From positions 1,871,001 to 1,935,000 of the forward strand of contig OY101122.1 in NCBI GenBank assembly GCA_956465555.1: a DNA stretch of 64,000 nucleotides, read 5' to 3'. The translations under genes were made by a program, and so were the position numbers. The stretch is from Nitzschia sp. pyKryTriq1 (taxonomy: Eukaryota > Bacillariophyta > Bacillariophyceae > Bacillariales > Bacillariaceae). The notes beneath the pieces are model-generated. The model searched no databases and had not been told where the DNA came from. It saw only the letters and a list, made by a program, of their open reading frames with translations. Shown piece by piece: positions 19,459 through 31,008 of this stretch (its first letter is position 1; each line of letters starts with the position of its first letter).

Positions 19459-22400
19459 ATGGACATGAATGCTCAAAACCTCAAAGATCAGCTGGCCAAC
19501 GAAGGTGAGGTCAATTCTGTGGATGGAGGATCAGTCTCGGACGAGCCATCCACATCAACTGGTGACCTTGAGTCGTCTACTGGTCATTCCACCAAGGGCA
19601 CTTCTTCTGTCGATGGCGAGCACGATTTGAGACGAAAAATCATTCAAGAAGAAGAGCGCAACGTCAGAAGGGCCAGGCTCCTGGTTGGTGTTGCCTTTTT
19701 GGCTTGCGCCGCTGCTGTGACTGGAGCCGTGTATTACTTCACAAAGCAGAGCGACCAATCTGCATTTGAAGCCGAGGTAAGAACTCCAAAAGTGTGAAGA
19801 GATTAAAAAGTGTTCATAGGAAAATACGGAAGAATGAAACTCAACCTTTACTTCCGCATTTCTCTTTACCACCCACAAACAGTATACTGGATATGTCGAA
19901 GATATCCTGGCTTTGGTGAAATGGGAAGTTCGGTACAACTTTGCTCTAATGGAACAACTGAGGTAAGAACCATTTGGTCAACATCGTCCATCCTACATAT
20001 TATTATACTGTAGTGCCCGCAGATAACGACGACTCGCTCACCGCATCTCTCTTGTCGCTCTTCCCACCAGTGCATCCATCACCATCGCTGCTCACCTGAA
20101 GGGAACCACTTTCCCCAACCACACGGACCCGGAATTCGAAATCACCGGTGGCTTCGTTGACGGTATGGGTGGTATCATGTCCGCTGCGTTCGCGCCCCTC
20201 ATCAAGGCCGAGGAAAGAGAGTTGTGGGAAGAGTATTCGGTCGCCCACCAAGACTGGATCGAGACCAGCGCGTATTTGAAAGCAGTCCATCCTGTGCACC
20301 GAGATGCCCTCCACGGCACCATCCAGGACCACGAACACGACCGCCGACTTGAAGAGACCACCACTGACAGCATCTCCAAAGAAATCTATCGCTGGGAAAA
20401 TGGGGTCAAGGTACCAGAGACGACCGAGCCCGGAAAGGTCTTTGCGCCTCTGTGGCAGGTATCGCCGGCGGACTATGGGGCAGTCAACGCGAATCTTCTG
20501 GCTGATCCACGCATCAAGGAGACCTACGATGTCATGCGCCAAGTGGAGCACGCCGTCATGTCAAGCGATTTTCAAGTCGGAGAGCTGGTAAGTACATCGA
20601 GGCAGCTCCTGCCTGGACGATGGCGTCCATCGTATCGTCGTTGTTTCTATATACACCTAACGTCACCCATCATCACCTTTATTTTGTGCTGTGATACAGT
20701 TTGATTTCCTGTTTGACGACAATGAGAAGCCTCAGAAGCTTTTTCCTCATGCCTTCATTATGGTCCCTGTCTACGAAGACTTCGTTGAAGCCAATGGTAC
20801 ACACGTCGGCTTTCTCGTTGGAATAACTTTGATGAACAATCTCCTTGATCGCCTTTTGCCGCCCGGTACTGATGGCATCGTTGCCGTTGTCAAAGACACT
20901 TGCGGAAAATCCTTATCCTTCGAGCTGAGCAGCGGGAAAGCAAAATTCTTAGGCGATGAAGACTTGCATGACATCGAGTTCGACGAGTTCGAAAGGTTTG
21001 AACACAACATTGAAATGTACGAGGAAACGGTCGATGGTCTCTGTCAGCATGATCTCCACCTTTACCCAAGCGCCAAGTTGCGAGCTACGTTCGATACGAA
21101 TAATGCTGCCATCTATTCGAGTGTGATTGCATTGGCATTCTTTTGCACTTTCATTCTTCTGATCGTGTACGATCTCATGGTAAATCGCCGCCAGAACAAA
21201 GTCATGAAAGCCGCTTCGCGCACACAGGCCATTGTGACCTCCTTGTTCCCCAAGGATATTGGTCGCAAACTCGTCGAGGAGGCCTATAAAGACTCTAGTG
21301 GCCAAAAAGATGATGCCTGGAAGAAGCCAGCCGTTCAATCGATTCTCGGACGTGACGGTCAAATCAATGCCGACGCCAACAAGGAATCCAAAGCGCCCCT
21401 GGCCGATCTGTTCCCCGAAGCCACGGTTCTCTTTGGGGACATTGTTGGGTTCACGGCCTGGTCGTCTATGAGAGAGCCATCACAAGTCTTCGCCCTCCTT
21501 GAGACTCTGTATTCAGCCTACGATGAGCTTGCCGCTCGTCGCAAAGTCTTCAAGGTTGAAACTGTCGGTGATTGCTACGTGGCTGTCTGTGGTCTGCCCG
21601 AGGCCCGGAAAGACCATGCAACTGTCATGGTTCGATTCGCCAGGGACTGTTTGGATGTCATGCACATCAAATTGCATCAACTGGCAGTTGATTTGGGACC
21701 CGATACGGTTGAACTTGGAATGAGAATTGGGTTGAATAGCGGGTAAGTACCAAGATTGGGCACTGTCGCGGAATATCAAACGCATTCAATCCGAACTGTT
21801 CTAACTTGTGATCTGTATCTTCTTCTTTCATCGATAGTCCCGTCACGGCTGGAGTGCTGAGAGGAGAACGAGCTCGTTTCCAATTGTTCGGGGATACAGT
21901 GAATACGGCCGCACGTCTCGAGAGTAGTGGAACCGCCGACCGTATTCACGTGAGCCAAAGTACCGCAGACCTGCTCATCGCTGCTGGAAAGCAGAGTTGG
22001 GTCTTGCCCCGACAGACCAAAGTGAACGCAAAGGGCAAAGGCTTGATGCAAACGTACTGGATTCATGCCAAGGGCAATGCTACGGCACGATCAACGACTG
22101 TTGCTTCCTCTGCGGGTACTGAAGAATCAAATGATTCGGAAGAGAATGAGCAGCATGCCATGACACAACTTTCGGTGCCTAAAGCACTCAATCGGGATAC
22201 CCGCGTGGTCGACTGGACGGTCGAGATCCTTCAGAGTCTATTGAAAGAAATCATTGCCCGAAGACGATCCATCGGAGTGAAGGCCGACAGGCAACAGACA
22301 ATCACAGCGGCAGAACGCCAAATCCAAGCCGCAAATGCCGTTCCATTCGAGGAGGTTGAGGCCTACTTCCACCTCCCCAAGTATGCAGCGGACAAACAGG

Positions 22401-23365
22401 GCGTGGATCCTTTGGATGTCGAGATTGATCCAATCGTCATCTCCCAGCTCCATGACTTCATCCTTTCCATCTCCGAGGCATATCACGATAATGCCTTCCA
22501 TAACTTTGATCACGCCAGTCACGTTACCATGTCGGTCGTGAAGCTCTTGAAGCGCATCGTCGCGCCCACTGAAAGCAGCGACAACCAAGAAGCCCTGCAC
22601 GACCACACCTACGGTATCACTTCCGATCCCTTGACCCAATTTACTGTGGTCTTGTCAGCTCTGATCCATGACGTGGATCACGCCGGTGTTACCAACGCCC
22701 AACTTATTCAAGAAGAAGATCAGCTCGCGATTCACTACAGGGGCAAGAGTATTGCGGAACAAAACTCAGTCGACTTGGCTTGGAAATTGCTCATGCAGGA
22801 TCGATTTAACGAGCTCAGGGGTATCCTCTATACCACCAAAGAGGAACTACAACGGTTCCGTCAAATGTTGGTCCATACAGTCTTGGCCACCGATATCATG
22901 GACCGGGAACTGAGCGAGAAACGCAAGGAGCGCTGGTACCAGACGTTTGGCACCGACGAGACTGCCGTCAGGCCGTCGAGCCAGACGTCCGTGGACGATG
23001 ATTCCGAGAATGACCGCAAGGCGACCATTGTAATTGAACACTTGATGCAAGCTTCCGATGTAGCGCACACGATGCAACACTGGCACGTCTACCGTAAGTG
23101 GAATTCTCGTCTCTTCAAGGAAATGTACAGAGCATTCAAGGAGGGTCGCTCGGCCACGGATCCATCGGAGAACTGGTACAAGGGCGAGCTGGGCTTTTTT
23201 GACTTCTACATCATCCCCCTCGCCCAGAAGCTCAAGAGTTGTGGCGTCTTTGGTGTATCGAGTGATGAGTACCTCAACTACGCTCGCCAGAACCGAGCGG
23301 AATGGGAAGCCAAAGGGGAAGATATCGTCAAGGAACTCATTATGGAGGCTCAACGCAAACGGTAA
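19459..23365 (+). CDS. Receptor-type nucleotidyl cyclase fused to cyclic-nucleotide phosphodiesterase
   Basis: Five exons: 19459-19776, 19883-19962, 20071-20587, 20700-21742 and 21838-23365, all with GT..AG introns, giving 1161 residues. Order: cytosolic tail, membrane span (72-95), extracellular domain of about 350 residues with a predicted N-glycosylation site, second span (about 443-466), class III cyclase domain (about 535-725), linker, and class I phosphodiesterase domain (about 800-1140). The cyclase keeps both metal Asp residues (LFGDIVGFT; ETVGDCYVAV) and the N/R pair in NTAARLES. The phosphodiesterase keeps HNFDH, HDVDH and SDVAH. The Glu in KVETVGD is the guanylate-type determinant, but the partner position before LFGD is Gln, not Cys. 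It probably makes and degrades cGMP in response to an outside signal; similar bifunctional GC/PDE proteins have been linked to pheromone response in the diatom Seminavis. Confidence 0.93.
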
Positions 23366-23532
23366 TCCATTGATCTTTGACTTACTACGGGGGAGGGGGG
23401 AGAGAGTTGATGACTCGCCAAGGGAGTGCGGTTATGTTTGCGTAGCCAGCATAATAACTGTTTAAAATGTTTAAAAGATAAGGCATCCATACATGATGCA
23501 TTCGCACCTACTGTAGAAGACCATTGAGTCTA

Positions 23533-25161
23533 CTAGATGACTTCCAGATAGTCCTTCAAGACTTGGGAGACCTTGTCGAATCCTTGAACTTTCACAAATT
23601 CCTCTAGCCAACCATCCATCTGGTCGCCTATGGGTCCTTCCGTTTGATTAGCTTTGACAATGTAGGTCTAATTCGATCAACAAAGAAGAAACCAGATAGC
23701 CAAGAGAAAGAAAGAGAAAATAAGAAACAGCACGCGTTGCTTGTATCACCCACTACTCGCACAAATACCGGTAATATTGCCGCACACGCATCCCACGTAT
23801 TCCGCCGCTTATGCCCCTGATGTCTACCGGTTTAGTACCGGTATTGATAGTGAACGTACCTCCAAAGATCGCCTCGGATCATCCCGCCACAAATATCGTT
23901 CGGCAGATCCTAAATAATGGTGAATGGCCAACAGAGGTGGTGGGCCTCCATCATCATCCATCATTGAGACTTTCCTGGGACACGCATGCCGATGGGGTAG
24001 ATGAATCGAGAAAGGTTTGGTGAGTAGTACATCGCGTTGTCGTTGTCGTTGTTGCTGCTGTTGTGTAATATTGGTAGGCGATGATGATGATGCGTCTCCA
24101 TAGACGCTCCAATCCAGCAAGGCCTTGGGGAGTCCATTCAAGGGACCAGCTGTGACCATGGGAGCATGGTATTTCCAACGAATGGATTCCAACAATGTCA
24201 CATTCCAGGGAGAGGACGAGGACAAGGACGACGTTGATGTACCTGTACTGCCATCGATGTTGTTGTTACTTGGGGGGATTGAGGTGGATGCAGATCCTGC
24301 TACCTGGAGCTGGAATCCCTCGCCTCGTTCGACGCCTCCAAACAATATCCTTGGTAGTCCCAGACAGGCCGGAGGATTGGTTTGTCGTCGTTGATCGTCC
24401 ATCAAAAGTTCGAGCAAGGCGCCTGCAGTAGGTTTCACGGCGAGAACCCGTTCCCTCCGCTCCTGGACCAAAGCAGTGCTGTTGGTGGTGGTGGTGGTGG
24501 TGGTGCTGGTAGAAGAGGAAGACGATGACAATGATTTGTTCTGTTGCTGGAACTCCTCGAGTAGCCATGGATTCAAAGATATATATTCGTCAGTATCAAT
24601 GTGCGCAATCCACTGTATAATATGATTATTGTGCTCATTGTTGTCATCATGTTTCTGTTTTTGTTGCTCATCATGCAGATGCCTTAAACAATTTCGATAG
24701 AATTCTATTTGTCGAACGCGATGATTGACAATGCTTTGAAGCTCGTCGGCTGTAAATGTTCGATTGGAATGTTTTCGAATCCGGTTCTTGTCGCGGGCGC
24801 TTCCCGCTTGCGAATGGTCGCCTCGCAAAAATGTCTCGGGCATGTAATCGGCATCCTGCCACAGTCGAAACTGAAAATTATGCGAGGAGAATACTTTGTC
24901 CCAGCGTTCCAAAAAGGGTTGGGGCGATGTTTTGGAAGTCGGATCGACGGCAACTATCAAATACCGCAAGTTCCATAAATGAAAATGATAGGCGATCCAT
25001 TCATTCAGAATTGCATTGTCATCTTTGATCAATAAACAAGCGGAAAATATCGGCAGTGATGGTCGTGAAGAGGTGGTGTTGCCGGTAGGGATGCCGGTAG
25101 GAGTAGAAGAAGCAACGTTGCTACTGCCCAAGTCGGTCGTCAAGTTGAGAAAACATAACAT
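23533..25161 (-). CDS. GT92/DUF23-like glycosyltransferase, single domain
   Basis: Two exons: 25161-23860 and 23667-23533, with a 192-bp GT..AG intron that itself holds TACCGGTA palindromes; 478 residues. The opening block is ACLLIKDDNAILNEWIAYHF, followed by the DxD-type HIDTDEYI (a divalent-metal and nucleotide-sugar site), then RWKYHAP and HHYLGSAERY, the same order as each domain of the triple protein at 32316. Exon 2 encodes the conserved end (DGWLEEFV..VLKDYL). Poly-Ser, poly-Thr and Gln runs interrupt the domain. The in-frame codons just upstream of the ATG (FCLPVAVL) extend a hydrophobic anchor but lack another ATG before a stop, so the true start may be in an unseen exon. Confidence 0.82.
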
Positions 25162-25931
25162 CAGTACCGCGACGGGCAGGCAGAATTTCCGAACGAACGA
25201 TCTCGTTATCGCCCTATCAAAAAATAGCTACTTGTAGAGCAGTAGAGAGAGAGAGAGAGAGTACGAGTCGTCGTAGGGTGTACCGGTACTGGTACGTACG
25301 AGAACTGGTTTTCATCCAGGCCATGGCCATGGTCGCTCTTTTATTTTTCCCGCCAGAATAACCAACGCACGCTCAGACCGTGGGCAATTACGCGTGACGG
25401 AAGGACGGAAAAGATATCCCACATACAATAGGAACCGTGTGTCACAAGTACATGCACGTACTGTAGTCACAATTCAAACCTCGAACCCAAAGGCAGGCAT
25501 TCTCGTTTTCTACGCATTTGTAGTACTAGATGTACATGAGAGGCATGGCGCACCCTCGCCCACTATCCACCATCAAAGAGGTCGAAGTCGTCCCAACAAC
25601 AAAAAGAGCAAGCACGCGCAAGCAAGGTCCAAGTGTCACCGACCACCATGATGCCCGGAGCATGGCATGCCCTACCGCCGAAAATCCAAAGATCCCGCTA
25701 ATAAGAAGTTCTCATAGTCGTACCGGTACGGGGGACAACGGAAGACAACTCCAACTGCATTGCTCTACTCTACTCTACTCTACTGTCCGTTTAGTTGAGA
25801 GAGCGCCGTGGGTTTGCTTTGAGCGCGGTGGGTGCTTGTGCTTCGGCGGCGAGAAAAGCAAGGAAGAAGATCCCCATCGATTGATTGATTGATTCAAAAA
25901 TTCATCCATCATCATCATCATCATCACCATC
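25162..25931. other. Divergent promoter region, GT92-like and TPX2-like genes
   Basis: A (GA)n run at 25244-25261 and TCTAC repeats at 25763-25784. GTACCGGTAC motifs lie at 25272-25295 and 25722-25731. A GATT repeat precedes the TPX2-like start. A plus-strand frame at 25394-25651 lacks any domain. Confidence 0.6.
25346..25353 (+). promoter_or_regulatory. E2F-like site upstream of TPX2-like gene
   Basis: TTTCCCGC matches the E2F consensus TTTSSCGC exactly, 579 bp before the ATG of the TPX2-like gene. Chance matches are expected in this window, so this is suggestive only. Confidence 0.3.
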
Positions 25932-28900
25932 ATGGCAGAGTTAGTAGAAGACGACGATAATGATTCGTACGTTCCAGAATCTCTTCGAGGAGTCTTTGCG
26001 GACGCGGATAAGAAGCTGGAACAAGATCTGACATTTTTGCTGGACGGTGCGGACGACGAACCCCGGGTCGCGGATCCTTCTCTGGAAGAAGAAATGTCTC
26101 CACCGCTCGAAGCTCCTCCCTCGACCAATCCCGCGGCACTCTTGACGCACGGTGCGGCCAAAGATTTAGCCATGGAAGGAGTGACTCCCAACAGTCTCGA
26201 CGACGACGATGACGCGGAAGAGGGAGGGCAAAATACTGCTGCAAAGAGGAATACCTTTTCGGCGGTAGTGAATCTTCAATCGCAGCTGGATGACGTTGCC
26301 GGGGAAGTCGATGAGGACGTGGACAACAGTAGGATGATGCCGGCAGTGACTCCTTCCTCGGCCTCCTCTCAATCAGCATCAGCATCACCACCACCGAGCA
26401 GCAGCAGCAACAACAGCAACAGCAAAGCCTCCAAATCATCGGGAAGACGCGGCGGTGGCAATAACAACTCGGCCCAAAAACTAAAGGACCGAATCCGGGG
26501 GAACAGTCGCAAGGTGGCACCCGTCCCACCAGAGACAAAGGATACTCGCACTCCCAAGAAGAAAATGTCAGGAGGTGTTGGTACCAGCAGTAGTACTAGT
26601 ACTAGTAGCAGTAGTGGTGGTGGTGCTTCTAAGGGTAAACTAGTGGTCGAGCTGCAATCGGGGGCCTTGCAGCTTGATACGCCTACTCGCACCGCGCGTC
26701 CTGGCGATCAAGAACAGTCATCTGCTACCCCGGGTAGTATGCAAAAGCAACAACAACAGCATGATGACGTTCCAACACCGAATAACACTACTGCTACACC
26801 CATCAAGCCAACCACAACTCCATCCTTGTTGCAAGGGACGCCGACTTCTCAGTTGCAGCTGCAAAACCCTCAAGTGGTCGAGAACCGAACAGGTGAAGAC
26901 CCTTCTCCTCAAAGACCCAAGGAAATATCCTTCTTGCCGTCGGAACGTCCGACGGCAGCGTCGCCGTTGATGACAAGCCCTTCGTTGGCCCACAGAAACA
27001 ACAACCGCCGCACTACGAGGGATACTCCTTCTGCGGGTAGTACTAGCAGCCCACCTCCCATTTTGACCTCATCCTCCTTGTTGCGAGGGACAGTGGCCAG
27101 TCAAGGCAAGCTCGATCGTCATCGCACAGCAGCAACAGCAGGCGTCACGAGTCCTCATCCTCCTTCTACTACAGGGCCCTCTCCGGCACCAACGTCGGGT
27201 CCCTGGCAGGGACGCAAAGAATTAACCTCACCCGATACCAAGTTACCCAGTCGGTTGTTGCAAGGAACGTCGGCCAGTCGCGCGCGATTCTCCAAATCCG
27301 GTAACGACACCCGTCCCAAACCAACTGCTGCGAGTGCTCTTGCTACTTCCAAACCTGTTCCTCTTCGATTGTTACAACCTACCGAAACGGTAGAAGTACA
27401 CTTGGCGGAAAGTCCCGTCAAGGGAATAGCGGTATCAAAAGCCAAAAAGGAACAACTCGAAAAAGAACGAGAAGAGACCAAGGCGAGGGTGCAAGCGAGG
27501 TTGGAACTGCAACAACAAAAAGAAAAGGAACGCAAACAAGCCTTGCAACTTAAGATGCGAAAACGGCAAGAACTGCAAAAGAAAATGCGCGACAAAACGC
27601 AGGCATCCTTGGCGCGGGCAAAGACCAAGCGGGAGCAATTAGAGACCAAGGAGCAAGAACGGGTCGATAAGTTGCGAAAAGAGATTGAAGAAAAGGAGGA
27701 ACGGTTACGTCAACGACTGGCGGAAAGGGAAAAGGAGAACCAGCGACCGTCGACTACGAAAAAGACCAGCAAGTCCTCAACCGTCGCCACCAAGCCGGCG
27801 GCGTCTCGCAAATTCAAACCGACCATTCCCATCGCTCCCACTTTTCTTACGGACCAACGACTCAAAGCTCACGATATTAATAATGATACTAAAACTCGTG
27901 CCGAAGATCCTATTCCCATGGCATCATCGGACGCATTTCTGAGACAAGGTTTGCGAGGTGAGACAGCACCGACACCTCGCCACATTGCTGCCCAGCGACA
28001 ACAACTGACAATCCCAAAGGGGCCCCGTTTGTCGACTAGCAAGAGACGTGAGAGAAAGGATGCCATTATGGCAGTGAAACCCAAGAAACAAAAAAACATT
28101 TGGGAAAACGAATTACGGAGCGTCTCTTCGCCCCTGGCTTCCGATCGGTCCACTGCTTCTCGGTTGACGATTCCAAAGACTCCTAACTTTCACGAGATCC
28201 ATCATCGACCGCGTCCCAAAAGTACAGCGGAAAAGGAAACAGAGGAAATGGAATATTTCAAAACTCATCCATTCAAGGCACAACCTGTCAAGATGAATGA
28301 AGTAGGGTCGGTGTCGTCGAAAGCCACCAAGCCTCGACCTGCGAGACAATTGACGACCCCATCACCCTTTCAGTTCCGAACGGACCAGCGATTATCCTCT
28401 GCACGACGACGGGTAGAAGACACACCCAAGGGGGAAGATGATGACGAAAGTGCACGAGTTCAACTATTCAAGGCACGTCCCGCGCCAAAATTCAAGCCCA
28501 ACAAGACTCCTTTGACTGGGAAACGGCCCACTGCCAACCGATCAGTGACGACTCCGGAACCCTTCCACTTTCATTCGGTTGGCCATCGTTATCACAAGAC
28601 GCCACAGTCGGAGGCAGCAGAGGGAAAGAAGGAACCTCTTTTCAAGGCTCGACCCATGCCCAGTTTTACCCGGCCGACAGGCTTGACGCTTGAACGTCGG
28701 ATGGTTCGCACATCGGAGTACTTCCAGGAAGTGCCCGCAGAAAGGTACGCATGGTCGGATGCTCCGGACAGGGCCTCCGAGGGCGGGGGGGATGAGGCCA
28801 AACCATCACAGTTCCACGCTCGACCCATGCCCAGCTTTGAAACAGTTGCGATCCCAGTCAAGGAACGAAATCCAGAAAGGACACGAAGCTCGCCACCGCA

Positions 28901-29921
28901 TCTGGTTCAGGAGGAGCCCGAAGCCGAACCGGCTCCTTTCCGGGCTCGCAAGTTGCCGAAAAGTTTGGTCAAACCGTCGATTCCGGTCAAGCAGCGCGAT
29001 CCCGCGAAGTTGCGGTCTCCTGAAGAAGTTCGGGCATCTTCCCCGGAGGATACTAAGAAACCTGTTAGTGTCAGCCCAATCGATACTACTCACGGTTTCC
29101 AGGCTCGTCGTGCCCCTAAGCGATCACCGCCGAGCATTCCAGTGAGACCCAAGAATCCAACCAAACTACGATCACCCACGAGCATCACGAAGGATCGCCG
29201 TCCGGACACGAGCTCTCAACCAACAAAGGAGGTGGTTCCTGGATTCAAGGCTCGAGCAATGCCAAGGTCTCACCATAAAGGAGGGGTTTGCACGACGACT
29301 CCTACTTTGACTGTTCCCAATTGGGGATCGCCACAAAAAGAGGCGTCTCCGAAAAGAGAAACTACCGTCAAAGAGAGGCTTCGACAGCGACTGAAAGGCC
29401 GTCAATCGAATTTCGCTGCGCCTTCTAACGGAACGAGCTCCAAATTTGCAAGTTCCAATGTTCGAACGCGGTTACAACGTGTGGCACCGGTAGGATCGCC
29501 CGAACCAGTGGCAGGAATACCATCGGCCATTCATGTTTCGCCCGCCGTTGATGCTGAAATCGATGAAGATGCCGTAGACGAGTTTCACGATGCCTACGAC
29601 TTGACCCGCATGGCAGAGAAAGCCGCGCGAGAGGTCATGCAAACTGCCACACCCACCGATGACGAGAAACGACGCCAAGTGGAAGCCGCAGCTCATGAGT
29701 GGAGTCTTTCCTCCACCCCGCGTGCCGGTACGGGAGCCGGCCCCTTGTCTACCGAGGAACTCGAGAAGGCCAAAGCAAGAGAGGCTGAGGCAATGAAGAT
29801 GGCGCTTGACTTGCAACGGGCCGCAGACGACGAACTTTCCTACCATGAGTCGTCGGGTACAAATTCCAGGGAATATCAAATGGGGTATGAAGAAGGGGAA
29901 TTCATGTTTGAATCATCATAA
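25932..29921 (+). CDS. TPX2-like spindle/microtubule-associated protein
   Basis: Intronless, 1329 residues. The N-terminal third is low-complexity and acidic, then Ser/Thr/Pro-rich. A strongly charged coiled coil covers about 500-602. From about 620 on, TPX2-type units recur: the P-x-F-x-F-x-T/S-x-x-R pattern (PSPFQFRTDQR, PEPFHFHSVGHR) and the signature F-K-A-R-P-x-P near 779 (FKAQPV), 846 (FKARPAPKF), 903 (FKARPMPSF), 960 (FHARPMPSF), 1002 (FRARKLPKS), 1055 (FQARRAPKR) and 1104 (FKARAMPRS). TPX2 proteins nucleate and bind spindle microtubules and activate Aurora kinase under Ran/importin control. Several basic KR-rich stretches could be importin sites. The number of units is high for the family. 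An Aurora-binding N-terminus was not recognised, so a general microtubule-binding role is the safer reading. Confidence 0.8.
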   Translation: MAELVEDDDNDSYVPESLRGVFADADKKLEQDLTFLLDGADDEPRVADPSLEEEMSPPLEAPPSTNPAALLTHGAAKDLAMEGVTPNSLDDDDDAEEGGQNTAAKRNTFSAVVNLQSQLDDVAGEVDEDVDNSRMMPAVTPSSASSQSASASPPPSSSSNNSNSKASKSSGRRGGGNNNSAQKLKDRIRGNSRKVAPVPPETKDTRTPKKKMSGGVGTSSSTSTSSSSGGGASKGKLVVELQSGALQLDTPTRTARPGDQEQSSATPGSMQKQQQQHDDVPTPNNTTATPIKPTTTPSLLQGTPTSQLQLQNPQVVENRTGEDPSPQRPKEISFLPSERPTAASPLMTSPSLAHRNNNRRTTRDTPSAGSTSSPPPILTSSSLLRGTVASQGKLDRHRTAATAGVTSPHPPSTTGPSPAPTSGPWQGRKELTSPDTKLPSRLLQGTSASRARFSKSGNDTRPKPTAASALATSKPVPLRLLQPTETVEVHLAESPVKGIAVSKAKKEQLEKEREETKARVQARLELQQQKEKERKQALQLKMRKRQELQKKMRDKTQASLARAKTKREQLETKEQERVDKLRKEIEEKEERLRQRLAEREKENQRPSTTKKTSKSSTVATKPAASRKFKPTIPIAPTFLTDQRLKAHDINNDTKTRAEDPIPMASSDAFLRQGLRGETAPTPRHIAAQRQQLTIPKGPRLSTSKRRERKDAIMAVKPKKQKNIWENELRSVSSPLASDRSTASRLTIPKTPNFHEIHHRPRPKSTAEKETEEMEYFKTHPFKAQPVKMNEVGSVSSKATKPRPARQLTTPSPFQFRTDQRLSSARRRVEDTPKGEDDDESARVQLFKARPAPKFKPNKTPLTGKRPTANRSVTTPEPFHFHSVGHRYHKTPQSEAAEGKKEPLFKARPMPSFTRPTGLTLERRMVRTSEYFQEVPAERYAWSDAPDRASEGGGDEAKPSQFHARPMPSFETVAIPVKERNPERTRSSPPHLVQEEPEAEPAPFRARKLPKSLVKPSIPVKQRDPAKLRSPEEVRASSPEDTKKPVSVSPIDTTHGFQARRAPKRSPPSIPVRPKNPTKLRSPTSITKDRRPDTSSQPTKEVVPGFKARAMPRSHHKGGVCTTTPTLTVPNWGSPQKEASPKRETTVKERLRQRLKGRQSNFAAPSNGTSSKFASSNVRTRLQRVAPVGSPEPVAGIPSAIHVSPAVDAEIDEDAVDEFHDAYDLTRMAEKAAREVMQTATPTDDEKRRQVEAAAHEWSLSSTPRAGTGAGPLSTEELEKAKAREAEAMKMALDLQRAADDELSYHESSGTNSREYQMGYEEGEFMFESS

Positions 29922-30465
29922 GAGAGAAATCCTTCGTAAGAGTAGAAATCATCTTGTGTTGAAATCGCTGCAATTTTTTGCGATGTGTTGCGCTTTCTAT
30001 TTTAGGAGAATACCGGTAGTTGCTACGAATTACGAGTAGAGGAGTTCTGTTGTGCCGATACAGGTACCTGCAGTACCAGTACGATCATACGATGTACACA
30101 TAGACGAGAACTCCTCACTACGAAGTATCTCTCTAGGAACAGTCGAGGAGTAGGTCTCTCTCTCTACTCTAGACAAGAATCGAGAGTGCCTTCGAGCCCC
30201 TCTCTAGTACTGTAATAGCTTTCCATTCCGATCTCATCCATCGAACGAAATCACGACGAGAATGGAAGACGTGATCATTTTTGCTACAAATAATGCATCT
30301 GAGGTACAAATCTTCCAGTGAACGATAATAATAGTAGCCGGAAATCAACTTCTTTTCGAAAGCCGCATCGAACGGAGACAACAAGGTCCGAAGGTCGAGA
30401 AAAGTCTATGTTAATATCAATCCAGGTTTCATATCCACCCCTCTCGCATATTCAAACCGCCTTTT
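29922..30465. other. Intergenic, convergent 3' flanks
   Basis: Lies between the TPX2-like gene and V-ATPase subunit G. ACCGGTAG and GGTACCTGCAGTACCAGTAC motifs occur at 30010-30085. A minus-strand frame at 30169-30384 has no recognisable domain. Confidence 0.6.
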
Positions 30466-31008
30466 TTACATAGGAGATGCCATACCCGCCATCTTTTGGG
30501 TGGCTCGGACACGTGCGGTAGGAACCTCCAGCGAGACCTCACAGCATTTGCTTAGCAAGACGTCGACGGCCTTTTGGGCATTCTTCTGGAAAAGCGCTTG
30601 CAAATCCTTGATTTCCTTGTCGGTATCCGCTTGAAGCTTGGCGGACGCTGTTCCCTCGCTTCCTCCTTTGCTCAACACCATGTTGTTGAATTCTTCTTGC
30701 TTTTCTGCGCGGTAGCCATCGATCAATTCTTGAGCATCAGCCTTGGCTTGCTTCATGCGATCTCCGCGGCCTATTGTAATGAACCAAACGATAGAACGAA
30801 CGGTGAGAAGATGCAGGGTGAAACACTGGATCTCGCTGGGTAAACATCGGCACCGGTCCACGGCTTCGCCCTGGTCCGGACCTCATTGCGAGAAGGAAAA
30901 CGGGCGATATTCTCTTTCCTTACCCATACGAGCTTCGGCGACAATTTGAGAGGCACGCGTTTCCGCGGCCATGAGTTCTTGGATTCCGGCTCCGGTTTGG
31001 GCAGACAT
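30466..31008 (-). CDS. VMA10: V-type proton ATPase subunit G
   Basis: Two exons: 31008-30924 and 30770-30466, with a 153-bp GT..AG intron; 129 residues, normal for the family. The N-terminus MSAQTGAGIQELMAAETRAS and following QIVAEAR, then RMKQAKADAQELIDGYRAEK, are the conserved subunit G signature that forms the peripheral stalk with subunit E. The rest is a charged helix ending in the usual hydrophobic and basic tail. It couples the V1 motor to the V0 ring in acidification of vacuoles and, in diatoms, of the silica deposition vesicle and other compartments. Exon 1 supplies the conserved start; the intron reads straight across an in-frame Gly codon. Confidence 0.95.

Noticed and set aside
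27155-27649. Antisense frame over the TPX2-like gene
   Set aside because: It is low-complexity and the mirror of the Lys/Glu/Gln-rich coiled coil; the sense strand explains it.
20928-28487. E2F-like matches inside coding sequence (near 20928 and 28480)
   Set aside because: They lie in the exons of the cyclase/phosphodiesterase and TPX2-like genes; chance matches are expected at this rate.
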